From Lactobacillales bacterium (lineage in GTDB: Bacteria; Bacillota; Bacilli; Lactobacillales; Streptococcaceae), in contig JAIRWP010000086.1 of the NCBI GenBank assembly GCA_031268845.1, positions 1 through 46,489 of the forward strand: 46,489 nucleotides of DNA, given 5' to 3'. Below, in pieces: positions 25,658 to 33,145 of the stretch. Below the pieces are notes generated by a model, which was given only the letters and a program-made list of their open reading frames with translations, had not been told where the DNA came from and did not search any database. A program made the position numbers and the translations under genes. Position 1 is the stretch's first letter; each line of letters starts with the position of its first letter.

Positions 25658-26887
25658 GTGAATAGTGAACTTATAAATCGTCCAGAATACTTAAACAGAC
25701 TAATAGAAAACATCGATGTTGACCTTGTCAAAATTGTCACTGGTATCCGCAGATGTGGAAAATCAACATTATTAGATTTATTCCATAAATATCTTCTTGA
25801 CTCTGGAGTAGAAGATGAAAGAATTATTCATATGAATATGGAGTCGTTAAAGTATAGAAATCTCACGGATTATCTAACATTTTACAATTATATTAGCAAG
25901 CAAATCGTTATAGAAAAGAAGACTTATTTAATATTTGACGAATTGCAAGCAGTAAAAGGCTTTGAAAAAGCTATAGAATCTTTTCGTATCGACTTTGATG
26001 TTGACATATACATTACTGGATCAAACGCTTATCTACTATCTTCCGAGTTTTCAACTTTACTATCAGGAAGATATGTGGAAATTAAAATGTTACCTCTATC
26101 TTTTAAGGAATTTTTAACATTTTATGATTTTCAAAAAGGAACTACAAATGAGAAAAAATTTGACAAATATCTTCAATTTGGCGGCCTGCCAATTTTAAAA
26201 CAATACAACTTTAATGAAAAAAGAAGTTTAGAAGCACTTGAAGGTATTTATTCAACAGTCGTTTTACGAGATATTTTAGAACGTAATGAATCAGCTAGCC
26301 AGCTTACTCTTGAAAAAATTGTTAAATTTTTATGTTCAAACATTGGCAGTATCACTTCGCCAAATAATATCGGCAATGTTCTTTCACATGAAGGCGATAT
26401 CACAGGCAGGCAAGCAATAGCTGGACGAAAAGTTGCCAAATACATCAAAATGCTTGAAAAAGCTTTTATCTTTTACACTGTAGGCCGATATGATATTAAA
26501 GGTAGGCAATTACTTAAAACGCTTGGCAAACATTATATAGCTGATCTAGGTTTTCGTAGTTTGTTATTAGGATATCGAGATGTTGATCGAGGACATATAT
26601 TAGAAAATGTTGTCTTTTTAGAATTATTGCGTAGAGATTATAAAATATATATTGGAAAAGTTAATGAAACGGAGATTGATTTTTTAGCGGAAAAGCCTGA
26701 TGAAAAAGTTTATATTCAAGTAACAGAATCAATGAATAGTGAAGAGGTGCGAGCACGTGAATTTAGACCGCTTCAAAGTATCTCTGATAATTATGAAAAA
26801 ATTGTTTTATCAATGGATAGAAATTTTATTAATTCATATGAAGGAATAAAATCTCTCAATTTGATAGATTGGCTTTTAGCTGAATGA
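25658..26887 (+). CDS. AAA_14 / DUF4143 ATPase (copy 1)
   Basis: The 409-residue P-loop protein has Walker A GIRRCGKST (residues 29-37), Walker B YLIFDELQ, an ITGSNAYLLS sensor region, a central winged helix and a C-terminal DUF4143 domain with a nuclease-like EIDFLAE motif. Such ATPases are abundant in host-associated Firmicutes and Bacteroidetes; their function is poorly known and a defence or addiction role is only suspected. The start is GTG with AGGAGA seven bases upstream. A second intact copy and two C-terminal remnants lie within 4 kb. Confidence 0.88.
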   Translation: MNSELINRPEYLNRLIENIDVDLVKIVTGIRRCGKSTLLDLFHKYLLDSGVEDERIIHMNMESLKYRNLTDYLTFYNYISKQIVIEKKTYLIFDELQAVKGFEKAIESFRIDFDVDIYITGSNAYLLSSEFSTLLSGRYVEIKMLPLSFKEFLTFYDFQKGTTNEKKFDKYLQFGGLPILKQYNFNEKRSLEALEGIYSTVVLRDILERNESASQLTLEKIVKFLCSNIGSITSPNNIGNVLSHEGDITGRQAIAGRKVAKYIKMLEKAFIFYTVGRYDIKGRQLLKTLGKHYIADLGFRSLLLGYRDVDRGHILENVVFLELLRRDYKIYIGKVNETEIDFLAEKPDEKVYIQVTESMNSEEVRAREFRPLQSISDNYEKIVLSMDRNFINSYEGIKSLNLIDWLLAE

Positions 26888-26983
26888 AGAAGCAAAGTTG
26901 GGGGTACTTGGGATCAAGAGAAATATTTGAAGGTATTTTGTTATGATTATATTTCATAAAAATGATGGTTTTCCGGAAAGATA

Positions 26984-27031
26984 AAAATAAAGTAAATAAG
27001 CACCTCCAAAAAAAGTTCCTTACTTTATTTT
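26984..27031. terminator. Bidirectional terminator after ATPase copy 1
   Basis: AAAATAAAGTAA (26984-26995) pairs perfectly with TTACTTTATTTT (27020-27031) around a 24-base loop. A and T runs on both sides suit either strand. Confidence 0.6.
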
Positions 27032-27043
27032 TCAACGTTTATT

Positions 27044-27289
27044 TTATACTTTCTCTGCATCCAACAACCAATTAACCACATGTACAAGCTCAATCCCAGC
27101 AATTCTTCCAACATCCATGCGATTTGCCGTCAATACAACTTTTTTATAATTATCAGGTAAATGTTTTAAATTATCGATTTCTCTATTGCTATTTATAGGC
27201 AATTGCTGCGCAACTTGATAGTAAACAACATCTTTGCCGCGTCTTGCCACAAAATCAATTTCAAAATCATTATATTTTCCAATGTTTAT
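27044..27289 (-). pseudogene. C-terminal remnant of a third DUF4143 ATPase
   Basis: The frame INIGKYNDFEIDFVARRG continues to VHVVNWLLDAEKV and stop. This is the DUF4143 C-terminal nuclease-like end (compare EIDFLAE and LIDWLLAE in copy 1). All upstream ATPase sequence is missing. Confidence 0.8.
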
Positions 27290-27305
27290 TCAAGATTTCA
27301 CCTTC

Positions 27306-27331
27306 TTTTTCTACATTCTAGCGTAGAAAAA
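27306..27331 (-). terminator. Terminator after ATPase copy 2
   Basis: TTTTTCTAC (27306-27314) pairs with GTAGAAAAA (27323-27331), about 45 bases after the stop codon of the gene at 27375-28598. Confidence 0.6.
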
Positions 27332-27374
27332 AAGAGAAATCAAAAAAATATACGATTGATCATTTAAACTTTTA

Positions 27375-28598
27375 TTAAATCAAATTAGCCGGAATCAAAT
27401 TATATATACCGTCAACTGGTAATAGCCTTTCTATATTGCAAATGATTCCTCCTCCAGCTATTTTCACTTCCGTTTTTTCTAACATTTTAAATTTTTTCAC
27501 ATCTCGACGATTAGGCGATGCAGACATTTTTATTTCAAGCGTGTATATCTGCCTACCATATTCAACGATTACATCGATTTCTTTATCATTTGAATCTCTT
27601 ATATATGTCAAATTTGCTTTATGTTGACCATATTCATATGATTTTAACAATTCAATAACAATATAGTTTTCGAAATAATGACCATTACTTGCCCCCATTA
27701 TTAACGTTTCCGCAGTCAGCCACATAGACAAATGTGATGCTAAGCCAGTATCAATAAAATATAATTTTGGCGTTTTATTTAAGCGCTTTAGTTGATTATT
27801 ATAATATGGATGAAGTAAATAAATAATGCCTAAGCTCTCTAGCAAATTTAGCCAGCGCTTTGCTGTTTCTTGATCAATTCCTACAACATCAGATAAATTT
27901 TTAAAGCTAAGTTGTTCACCAATTAAAGCAGCGCATGCACTTAAAAATGTCCGAAATTTAATAACATCTCGTACACCACCAAGTTCAACCACATCACGCA
28001 TTAAATAAGTATTAATATACCCTTCAAAATAAGTTTCTTTTTGTAAATCAGTAGCATTTAATACTTGAGGCATTCCTCCAGCCCAAATTCTATGGAAAAT
28101 TTCTTTTAAAGAATTACTTTGCACCATTTCTTGTCTTTTCTTTAGCGATTCCAAATCAAAAAATAACTCGGAGTCAAATTGAATTCCATTTATTTCCGAA
28201 TTTGAAAATGGATATAAATTTAAAATTCCCACACGTCCAGCAAGTGATTCTTGAATATTTTTCATTAAATTATATTGTTGTGAGCCGGTTAGCCAAATTT
28301 GGCCTGTTTTATTACTTTGGTCAACTAATAATTTTATATATGGAAATAACTCTGGTGCATACTGCACCTCATCAATTATGATTGGTAAATCGTAAATTTG
28401 GAAAAAATGTGCAGGCTCTTCCTTAGCCATTTTTCGAATTTCTAAATTATCTAAAGTAACGTAAGTCCGTTTTTGATTACTAGCAAGCTTTCTTAACATT
28501 GTGGTTTTTCCAACCTGTCTTGGACCGTTGACAAGCAGCACTTTAAAAAAATCATTCATCTCTATAAATTTTTTTTCTAATGTTCGATGGATATACAT
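27375..28598 (-). CDS. AAA_14 / DUF4143 ATPase (copy 2)
   Basis: The 407-residue protein has Walker A GPRQVGKT (residues 25-32), Walker B PIIIDEVQYAP, the sensor LTGSQQYNLM and the C-terminal DUF4143 segment with EIDVIVEYG and LEIKMS. It is only distantly related to copy 1, so it is not a recent duplicate. GAGG lies seven bases before the ATG. An AbrB-RelE toxin-antitoxin pair lies upstream on the same strand. Function unknown, as for copy 1. Confidence 0.88.
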   Translation of the reverse strand: MYIHRTLEKKFIEMNDFFKVLLVNGPRQVGKTTMLRKLASNQKRTYVTLDNLEIRKMAKEEPAHFFQIYDLPIIIDEVQYAPELFPYIKLLVDQSNKTGQIWLTGSQQYNLMKNIQESLAGRVGILNLYPFSNSEINGIQFDSELFFDLESLKKRQEMVQSNSLKEIFHRIWAGGMPQVLNATDLQKETYFEGYINTYLMRDVVELGGVRDVIKFRTFLSACAALIGEQLSFKNLSDVVGIDQETAKRWLNLLESLGIIYLLHPYYNNQLKRLNKTPKLYFIDTGLASHLSMWLTAETLIMGASNGHYFENYIVIELLKSYEYGQHKANLTYIRDSNDKEIDVIVEYGRQIYTLEIKMSASPNRRDVKKFKMLEKTEVKIAGGGIICNIERLLPVDGIYNLIPANLI

Positions 28599-28647
28599 AA
28601 TTTACCTCTTTTATAGTTTCAAGCAACTTATATCATCTATTTTTAAC

Positions 28648-28956
28648 TTATCTATAACGTGTGATTCGCTTTAACTCGCGATAGAAATTTTCATGACTTC
28701 CAACAAGCAAGATCGGTACAATATTTTTTTCTTCAATAATGTATGCAATACGGTAATCTGTTTTATCATATCTGAGCTCCCAAATATAAATTTCAGATAA
28801 ATTACCTTGTTTTTGGATACCTTTGTCAGGATTTTTTGCAATATCATTATAAATAACATTTATAAATTGTTCTTTTAGCTTCTTTTCTTTCAACTTTTTA
28901 AGATATTTCAAAACTCTTTTTTCAGGAGCTACTTTATAAGCCAATCTCTTCTTCAA
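28648..28956 (-). CDS. RelE/ParE-superfamily toxin
   Basis: The 102-residue basic protein has the RelE fold pattern: helical VLKYLKKLKEKKLKEQFINV, then IYIWELRYDKTDYRIAYIIE and a C-terminal GSHENFYRELKR. It is probably a ribosome-dependent mRNA interferase. The frame opens with TTG at 28956 inside the antitoxin gene, giving a 23-bp overlap typical of coupled toxin-antitoxin genes; AGGAG is only one base before it, so the TTG at 28944 is an alternative start. Confidence 0.8.
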   Translation of the reverse strand: MKKRLAYKVAPEKRVLKYLKKLKEKKLKEQFINVIYNDIAKNPDKGIQKQGNLSEIYIWELRYDKTDYRIAYIIEEKNIVPILLVGSHENFYRELKRITRYR

Positions 28957-29281
28957 GCTCCTCTCTAGTCATCAAAACAGTCTTGCCGGTTCGTATATTT
29001 TCCCTAGCATCCTCTGCGATTACTTGCCATGCTGAAGAAATTTCTTGTTTACGTTTTTTAAAAGCCGCAAGTATTTGCTCTTTATCTGTCAAGCCTTCAT
29101 TTAAAACGTCACTGAGAATCTCACTATCAAAATCAAAAAAATTATCTGTTTTTCTAACAAAACGATAAAAAATTCCATCACTCTGCAGTTCTGGCTCAAC
29201 AGAAACTCCTTCTGGTAATTTAAAATCTGAAGGAACAGTCAACATAATCGAATTGCCTTGACGTCGTGTTTTTGTAATCAT
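28934..29281 (-). CDS. AbrB/MazE-type antitoxin
   Basis: The 115-residue protein begins MITKTRRQGNSIMLTVPSDF, a SpoVT/AbrB swapped-hairpin DNA-binding domain, followed by an acidic helical tail (ending MTREELEEEIGL) that should wrap and neutralise the toxin. The ATG at 29281 has GGAGG eight bases upstream and is preferred to the in-frame TTG at 29296, which overlaps that site. It is cotranscribed with the RelE-type toxin and probably represses the operon. Confidence 0.8.
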   Translation of the reverse strand: MITKTRRQGNSIMLTVPSDFKLPEGVSVEPELQSDGIFYRFVRKTDNFFDFDSEILSDVLNEGLTDKEQILAAFKKRKQEISSAWQVIAEDARENIRTGKTVLMTREELEEEIGL

Positions 29282-29303
29282 ATCATTTACCTCCAAACTT
29301 TTG

Positions 29304-29399
29304 TTAAACCAAATTTTCCTTCTCTGAATATCCTTCTAGCAAAAAATTCAAAATATGCACCACTGGTATTCCTGAGAGTGTCCCAACATCATTATAATT
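29304..29399 (-). pseudogene. C-terminal scrap of a fourth DUF4143 ATPase
   Basis: The frame NNYNDVGTLSGIPVVHILNF then LLEGYSEKENLV matches the last residues of the remnant at 27044 (MDVGRIAGIELVHVVNWLL). No more of the gene remains. The gap from here to 29534 is AT-rich and empty. Confidence 0.65.
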
Positions 29400-29534
29400 A
29401 TTTTAACTTAAACAAATGATATCCATAGTTTGTTTAAATTTAAATATTTAAACAAACTTGTGCATCTTCGGAAAACATTTAATTATTTTTATAAATATCT
29501 GAAATATGATAATTATCATATAAATTTTTAAATC

Positions 29535-29741
29535 TTATCTAATTGATTTATTTTCATCCATAATCATTGCTGCAATATCCTCAGGTGCGTAAGTAAAAAT
29601 CCAAGAATTTTTATTATTAAACTCTTTTGCAGTTTCAGAAGAATAGAAAATATCCATTGCCTTTTTTGGACTTAATTGGTATTGAGCAATTAAATCATGA
29701 ATAACCAATCTTACTAAGGATACAGAACTACTCGTTTCCTT
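29535..29741 (-). pseudogene. Small protein of the decayed DUF3990/DUF3791 locus
   Basis: The frame encodes about 68 residues including LVRLVIHDLIAQYQLSPKKA and NSWIFTYAPEDIAAMIMDEN. There is no start codon: a stop (TAA) precedes AAG-GAA-ACG directly, so the 5' end is lost or shifted. Similar small proteins accompany DUF3990/DUF3791 genes; their role is unknown to me. Confidence 0.5.
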
Positions 29742-29792
29742 TTACCTCACATGATTTTAAAAACGTAAGCTCTGAAAGACTATTTTGCGTCT

Positions 29793-29894
29793 TTAGACAT
29801 AATAAAACCCTTTTCCAAAATCCAATTTTATTCTTGAATGCACTAAATCAGGTTTTTGAATGACTGTTGTTCCACCATGATATACAATCATCAT
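29793..29894 (-). pseudogene. Truncated DUF3990 (ADP-ribosyltransferase-like) toxin
   Basis: The 33 codons start MMIVYHGGTTVIQKPDLVHS and end KLDFGKGFYYV, the conserved N-terminal YHGS and DFGKGFY motifs of DUF3990, after which it stops. The rest of the NAD-binding domain is deleted. Its ATG overlaps the stop codon of the preceding DUF3791 gene (ATGA), confirming the two were one operon. Confidence 0.7.
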
Positions 29895-30094
29895 TTTTTA
29901 TTTAACCTTTCTTGTATTTCTTCTAAAATATATTCTTGCCCAAGAGTATGCGATGTATCATAGTGAGTAGCATAAAAATCTAGCAAATTTTCCTTTTCAA
30001 GGATTTTATATGTCTTGGTAATATTTCCGCTAAATAAACGGTTAGCCGTTAAATCAATTATCCATACCAAGTAATCTGCTATCTTTTGATTCAT
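29891..30094 (-). CDS. DUF3791-type small protein (probable antitoxin partner)
   Basis: The 67-residue protein starts MNQKIADYLVWIIDLTANRL and ends HTLGQEYILEEIQERLNKK, matching DUF3791 proteins that are commonly encoded just before DUF3990 toxins. It is intact although its toxin gene is truncated, so it may be an orphan antitoxin. Its 5' part and upstream sequence are duplicated at 30823-30945. Confidence 0.7.
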   Translation of the reverse strand: MNQKIADYLVWIIDLTANRLFSGNITKTYKILEKENLLDFYATHYDTSHTLGQEYILEEIQERLNKK

Positions 30095-30177
30095 CTGCTT
30101 TTACTCCTGCACATTTAATATGATTATCTATCATTATTAGGATAAATCTAATTTTTACTTTTCCTGCTAAAAATTTA

Positions 30178-30495
30178 CTAAATATCAAGAATTTGTTTCA
30201 ATTTTTCAGATAATAATTTCATTTCTTCACTTAATAATTCTCCAATTTTTTCGTTTAGTAATTTTTTATTGAAAGAAATAATTTTATCTGTCATCACATA
30301 GCTTGTTTTGTTTAAGCCATTTTTATCTGTTGGTTTAATTTTCAATCTCGTAACGATATTTTCTGATTTATAACTGGTAAACAAGGAAAGAATGACAGAA
30401 TCAAACAAATATTTATCTGATTGAATAATAACAACAGGTCTTGCTTTACTTGCATAATTAGAATTCCGTAATGTCCAAATTTCACCACGTTTCAC
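30178..30495 (-). CDS. MazF/PemK-family mRNA interferase toxin
   Basis: The 105-residue protein starts MKRGEIWTLRNSNYASKARP and continues VVIIQSDKY, the MazF/PemK active-site region with the conserved Arg of the ARP motif. It should cleave mRNA at short sequences. The GTG start at 30495 lies inside the end of the upstream RelB-type antitoxin gene (14-bp overlap), with AGGAG nine bases before it. Pairing of a MazF toxin with a RelB/DinJ antitoxin, rather than MazE, is a hybrid combination. Confidence 0.82.
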   Translation of the reverse strand: MKRGEIWTLRNSNYASKARPVVIIQSDKYLFDSVILSLFTSYKSENIVTRLKIKPTDKNGLNKTSYVMTDKIISFNKKLLNEKIGELLSEEMKLLSEKLKQILDI

Positions 30496-30733
30496 TTTTC
30501 AATACTCCTAAAGATAGATCTGTTGCAAAATCCGTCGCTTCCTTTTCGCTTTTAAAAGGCTCTGCAACAATTGTTGGTTCATCTAAACGCAATGGAATTG
30601 TATGTGTTTTGGCAATTCTTGTAACAAACATACGCATAGCGGTAGACAAATCTAGTCCATAATCTTTGGCCACTTTTTGTGCCTCTAACTTTATATCTTC
30701 ATCTACACGAGTTGCAATTTGCAAAGTTTTCAT
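30482..30733 (-). CDS. RelB/DinJ-family antitoxin paired with MazF
   Basis: The 83-residue protein (MKTLQIATRVDEDIKLEAQK, then LDLSTAMRMFVTRI) has the ribbon-helix-helix domain of RelB/DinJ antitoxins and a C-terminal toxin-binding segment. It precedes and overlaps the MazF-type toxin gene, and probably represses the pair. Confidence 0.85.
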   Translation of the reverse strand: MKTLQIATRVDEDIKLEAQKVAKDYGLDLSTAMRMFVTRIAKTHTIPLRLDEPTIVAEPFKSEKEATDFATDLSLGVLKSETW

Positions 30734-30822
30734 AACAAATACTCCCTTTCTGTTATCTTATAGTTACATTATATAACTCATTTGAACGAGAAGAAAGCCA
30801 TTTATTTTTTTCAAATGATTTT

Positions 30823-30945
30823 ATATGTCTTTAGTAATATTTCCGTTAAACAAACAATTAGCCGTTAAATCAATTATCCATACCAAGTAATCTGCTATTT
30901 TTTGATTCATTTGCTTTACCCCTGCACATTTAACATGACTTATCT
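30823..30945 (-). repeat. Partial duplicate of the DUF3791 gene start and its upstream region
   Basis: This stretch closely matches 30008-30130, covering the first about 30 codons (MNQKIADYLVWIIDLTAN) and the upstream sequence, then breaks off. The two copies lie either side of the MazF-RelB pair in direct orientation, suggesting duplication or insertion of that pair between them. Confidence 0.75.
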
Positions 30946-31194
30946 ATCACTATAATGACCACGTATTGAATAAATCTCCAAAACTTCATTTTCAATTCGA
31001 AAAACTAATCGATCTTTTTTCATTACCGAAATACTATATAATCCACTTAAATCATGTTTTAATGGCTCAGCACCATCATAGCCATTTCTTTCAATTTGTT
31101 TAATTTTTGCATTAAGCTTTTTTAAGTAAGTTTTATCCTTGGTTTGCAAGTTTTCATATTCAGACCATGCGCTATCTTCCCACAGCTTCTTCAC
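30940..31194 (-). CDS. YoeB/Txe-family toxin
   Basis: The 84-residue protein has the YoeB/Txe pattern: WEDSAWSEYENLQTKDKTYL at the start, then GAEPLKHDLSGLYSI and the C-terminal RIENEVLEIYSIRGHYSDR with the conserved His-Tyr end. It should cleave mRNA at the ribosome. It starts with GTG directly after the antitoxin stop codon, so the two are translationally coupled. Confidence 0.88.
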   Translation of the reverse strand: MKKLWEDSAWSEYENLQTKDKTYLKKLNAKIKQIERNGYDGAEPLKHDLSGLYSISVMKKDRLVFRIENEVLEIYSIRGHYSDR

Positions 31195-31455
31195 TTATTC
31201 TACCTCGAAAAGTTCATGTTCCGAATGATTTCCCTTTTCAAACGATTCTTTAGCTTTTCTTAAATAATCTAAATTTTCTTTAGAATAAAACGGATCACTT
31301 ACTCTAGGAGTAAATGGCAGAGCACCATCATCAACAATTCGCTTCAAAGTCATCGTTAAAGCTGTACTTAAATTCATGCCCATTTCATTTAAAATAATAT
31401 CAGCATCTTTTTTTAATTGTTCATCTACTCTAAAATTAATTGCTGTTGTTGTCAT
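31195..31455 (-). CDS. RelB/DinJ-family antitoxin paired with YoeB
   Basis: The 86-residue protein starts MTTTAINFRVDEQLKKDADI with the LNEMGMNLSTALTMTLKRIV ribbon-helix-helix. It usually partners RelE/YafQ; here its toxin is YoeB-like. I chose the ATG at 31455, with AAGGA 11 bases upstream; an ATG at 31467 overlaps the ribosome site. Confidence 0.85.
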   Translation of the reverse strand: MTTTAINFRVDEQLKKDADIILNEMGMNLSTALTMTLKRIVDDGALPFTPRVSDPFYSKENLDYLRKAKESFEKGNHSEHELFEVE

Positions 31456-31549
31456 AATTGACACCATCCTTATATTTTATAAAGCGATTATACAATATAT
31501 CCTTTACAAATTCATTAAAAATCACACAAATCAACCTTGAGTTAAAAAG

Positions 31550-31570
31550 AATTATACGACGCTTACTTTT
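31550..31570 (-). repeat. Isolated IS66-type terminal sequence
   Basis: The 21 bases at 31550-31570 are the exact reverse complement of 32741-32761, the left end of the IS66 element. Read on the minus strand they start with the IS66-typical GTAAGCG. No other IS66 sequence adjoins, so this is a relic end. The two inverted copies exactly bracket the variable-protein gene. The stretch 31571-31740 holds only AT-rich upstream sequence of that gene. Confidence 0.65.
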
Positions 31571-31740
31571 CTTGTATTTGGGATTTGACAACAGTTTTGT
31601 GGGTGTTTTTAGTGACGCAATTCAGCTCTTTACTTCACTTCTCAAAGCTTTTTTGCTATATATTATTTAGTAATTATTATTTCATTTCGTTTTCAAAAAA
31701 TAATCAAATTATTTATTGAAAATTAATGGAGGGTATCATC

Positions 31741-32529
31741 ATGAATCAAAAAATGTTTAGGTTAGAAGGTAAAAAAATATTAGCTTTATTTTTAACTGTG
31801 TTTTTGTGCGTTTGTTTAACTCAAGTTAAACAAGTAGCCAGCGCAGTAACTCTTAAACAAAAAAACGGCCAACCAATTATGGCAATAGGTCAATTAGTTA
31901 ATTTCGTAGGAACGTGCGGCTATCAAGGTATAGGAACACCACCTGAGCACCAACAAGATCAAACAGACACCTGGATAGTCATGAAAATAAAGGGTAGACA
32001 AGCGATTATTATTAAGCAAAACCCCATAGCAGTGCAAATGTACAACAAAGCTGGCGAGAGATTTGCAATATATGCGAACTCTGATATAAAGCAAACTATA
32101 AGCAGTTGGTGGAGTGTAGCCTGCTCCCAAAGAATAGACGGCATACCAGCACAAAATTATGCACTACCGGTAAAACTAAACGGAGAAAACCAATGCAATC
32201 CATTTAAGTTTTGCATAGCTGATCAAAGCAAATACGAAACAACCGTCGACCCAAATCCACAAAACATCACAAAAGCTTTTGTTCCATCGCTGATAGATGT
32301 TAACTCAAACCCAAAAAACTACTATGTAGATGCTGGAGAAGTTGCTTGGACGAGTTTTGTGTCTGGCTTTTCTCGCAGTGGTGGTCAATATCCAAATATT
32401 ACATGGCTGCGTTCGCCGCTCCGCATTCATCTTAACGCTGCGGTCATCAGTGATGATGGTGCTACCTACAGTAGCGCTGTCCACTATAAATCTCTCGCGC
32501 TCCGTCCAGCTTGCTGGATTAACATCTAG
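31741..32529 (+). CDS. Secreted DUF6273-like variable protein (candidate DGR target)
   Basis: The 262-residue protein has a signal peptide (cleavage probably after QVASA, residue 35) and no sorting signal. Its C-terminal half matches the DUF6273 pattern, ending with TWLRSPL, a variable core (residues 228-251) and LALRPACWINI; this recalls C-type-lectin-like variable proteins of DGRs. The ATG at 31741 follows GGAGGG at seven bases. DNA flanking the core is nearly identical to the broken copy at 13112-13309, while the core is different in sequence and four codons longer. A conserved hairpin follows the stop. No polymerase or template repeat is adjacent, so diversification would have to come from elsewhere. 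Confidence 0.75.
   Translation: MNQKMFRLEGKKILALFLTVFLCVCLTQVKQVASAVTLKQKNGQPIMAIGQLVNFVGTCGYQGIGTPPEHQQDQTDTWIVMKIKGRQAIIIKQNPIAVQMYNKAGERFAIYANSDIKQTISSWWSVACSQRIDGIPAQNYALPVKLNGENQCNPFKFCIADQSKYETTVDPNPQNITKAFVPSLIDVNSNPKNYYVDAGEVAWTSFVSGFSRSGGQYPNITWLRSPLRIHLNAAVISDDGATYSSAVHYKSLALRPACWINI
32422..32493 (+). other. Hypervariable core of the variable protein gene
   Basis: The 24 codons between the conserved CTC and CTCGCGCTCCGTCC blocks share little with the 20 codons at 13214-13273. Twenty-two of 24 end in C or T, against the A/T-ending preference of the surrounding genes. This is what adenine-specific mutagenesis of AAY codons in a DGR template would leave. Confidence 0.6.
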
Positions 32530-32544
32530 GCTCAATGATCTCGC

Positions 32545-32559
32545 CTCCTGAGAAAGGGG
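32545..32559 (+). other. Hairpin after the variable protein gene
   Basis: CTCCT, a GAGAA loop and AGGGG form a 5-bp hairpin 15 bases past the stop codon, equivalent in place, stem and loop to the one at 13323-13337. Confidence 0.55.
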
Positions 32560-32639
32560 CAATGAAGTACTTAGTAAGGTGAAATCAGATATTATTCTAG
32601 TGCATCGCCTCCCATTTTAGGGATCTTTTGCCTTTTCTT

Positions 32640-32674
32640 AATCACTACCACCAATTCAAGTGGTGGTAGTGATT
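32640..32674. terminator. Strong hairpin between the variable gene and the relB scrap
   Basis: AATCACTACCACCA (32640-32653) pairs perfectly with TGGTGGTAGTGATT (32661-32674) around ATTCAAG. It is probably the transcription terminator for the variable gene, although the following tract is AAAATAAT rather than T-rich. Confidence 0.55.
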
Positions 32675-32743
32675 AAAATAATACGTACAGATCAAGAAGT
32701 TAAAAAAGCAGCGGAAGCAATTTTTAATGAATTTGGATTAAAG
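32669..32743 (+). pseudogene. RelB/DinJ antitoxin N-terminal fragment cut by IS66
   Basis: The codons IRTDQEVKKAAEAIFNEFGL match the start of RelB/DinJ antitoxins and end exactly where the IS66 terminal GTAAGCG begins. The rest of the gene is not found beyond the IS66 right end. Confidence 0.7.
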
Positions 32744-32828
32744 TAAGCGTCGTATAATTCGGTACTTATGCCTGGGCACTTAGTTGTATTATTTATTCTA
32801 AAATCATCAAAAAGATTGGGGTGATTTT

Positions 32829-33017
32829 ATGAATAAGGCACCAGACATAGTCCCCATTCAATTGTTCGACAACAATCGGGGACAAAATGATTTTCGCACC
32901 AAACCGAAAACAGCTGCCAGTATAAAAATTGGACACACTGAAGTACGCATTCAAAACGGCTGCGACAAATACATTCTCTACACAATTCTTAAGGAATTGA
33001 TGCTCAGTTCTAAATAA
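32829..33017 (+). CDS. IS66 accessory protein TnpA-like
   Basis: The 62-residue protein contains IKIGHTEVRIQNGCDKYILY and TILKELMLSS, the pattern of small IS66 TnpA proteins. GGGGTGA lies just before the ATG. It is intact, but its element is dead. Confidence 0.7.
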   Translation: MNKAPDIVPIQLFDNNRGQNDFRTKPKTAASIKIGHTEVRIQNGCDKYILYTILKELMLSSK

Positions 33018-33145
33018 TGTCTCCTGAATAATCCCAAACCTCACTAATATCAGCGTTTTATCTCAAATTTTGTTATAATAAGTGCAAGGTTTTTGAGGCA
33101 AAAACGCCAAAAATTGTGCACTTTTATCGAAACGAGGAGTAATCC

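Noticed and set aside
32305-32562. Minus- and plus-strand alternative frames over the end of the variable protein gene
   Set aside because: Same reason: shadows of the stop-poor variable region without start signals.
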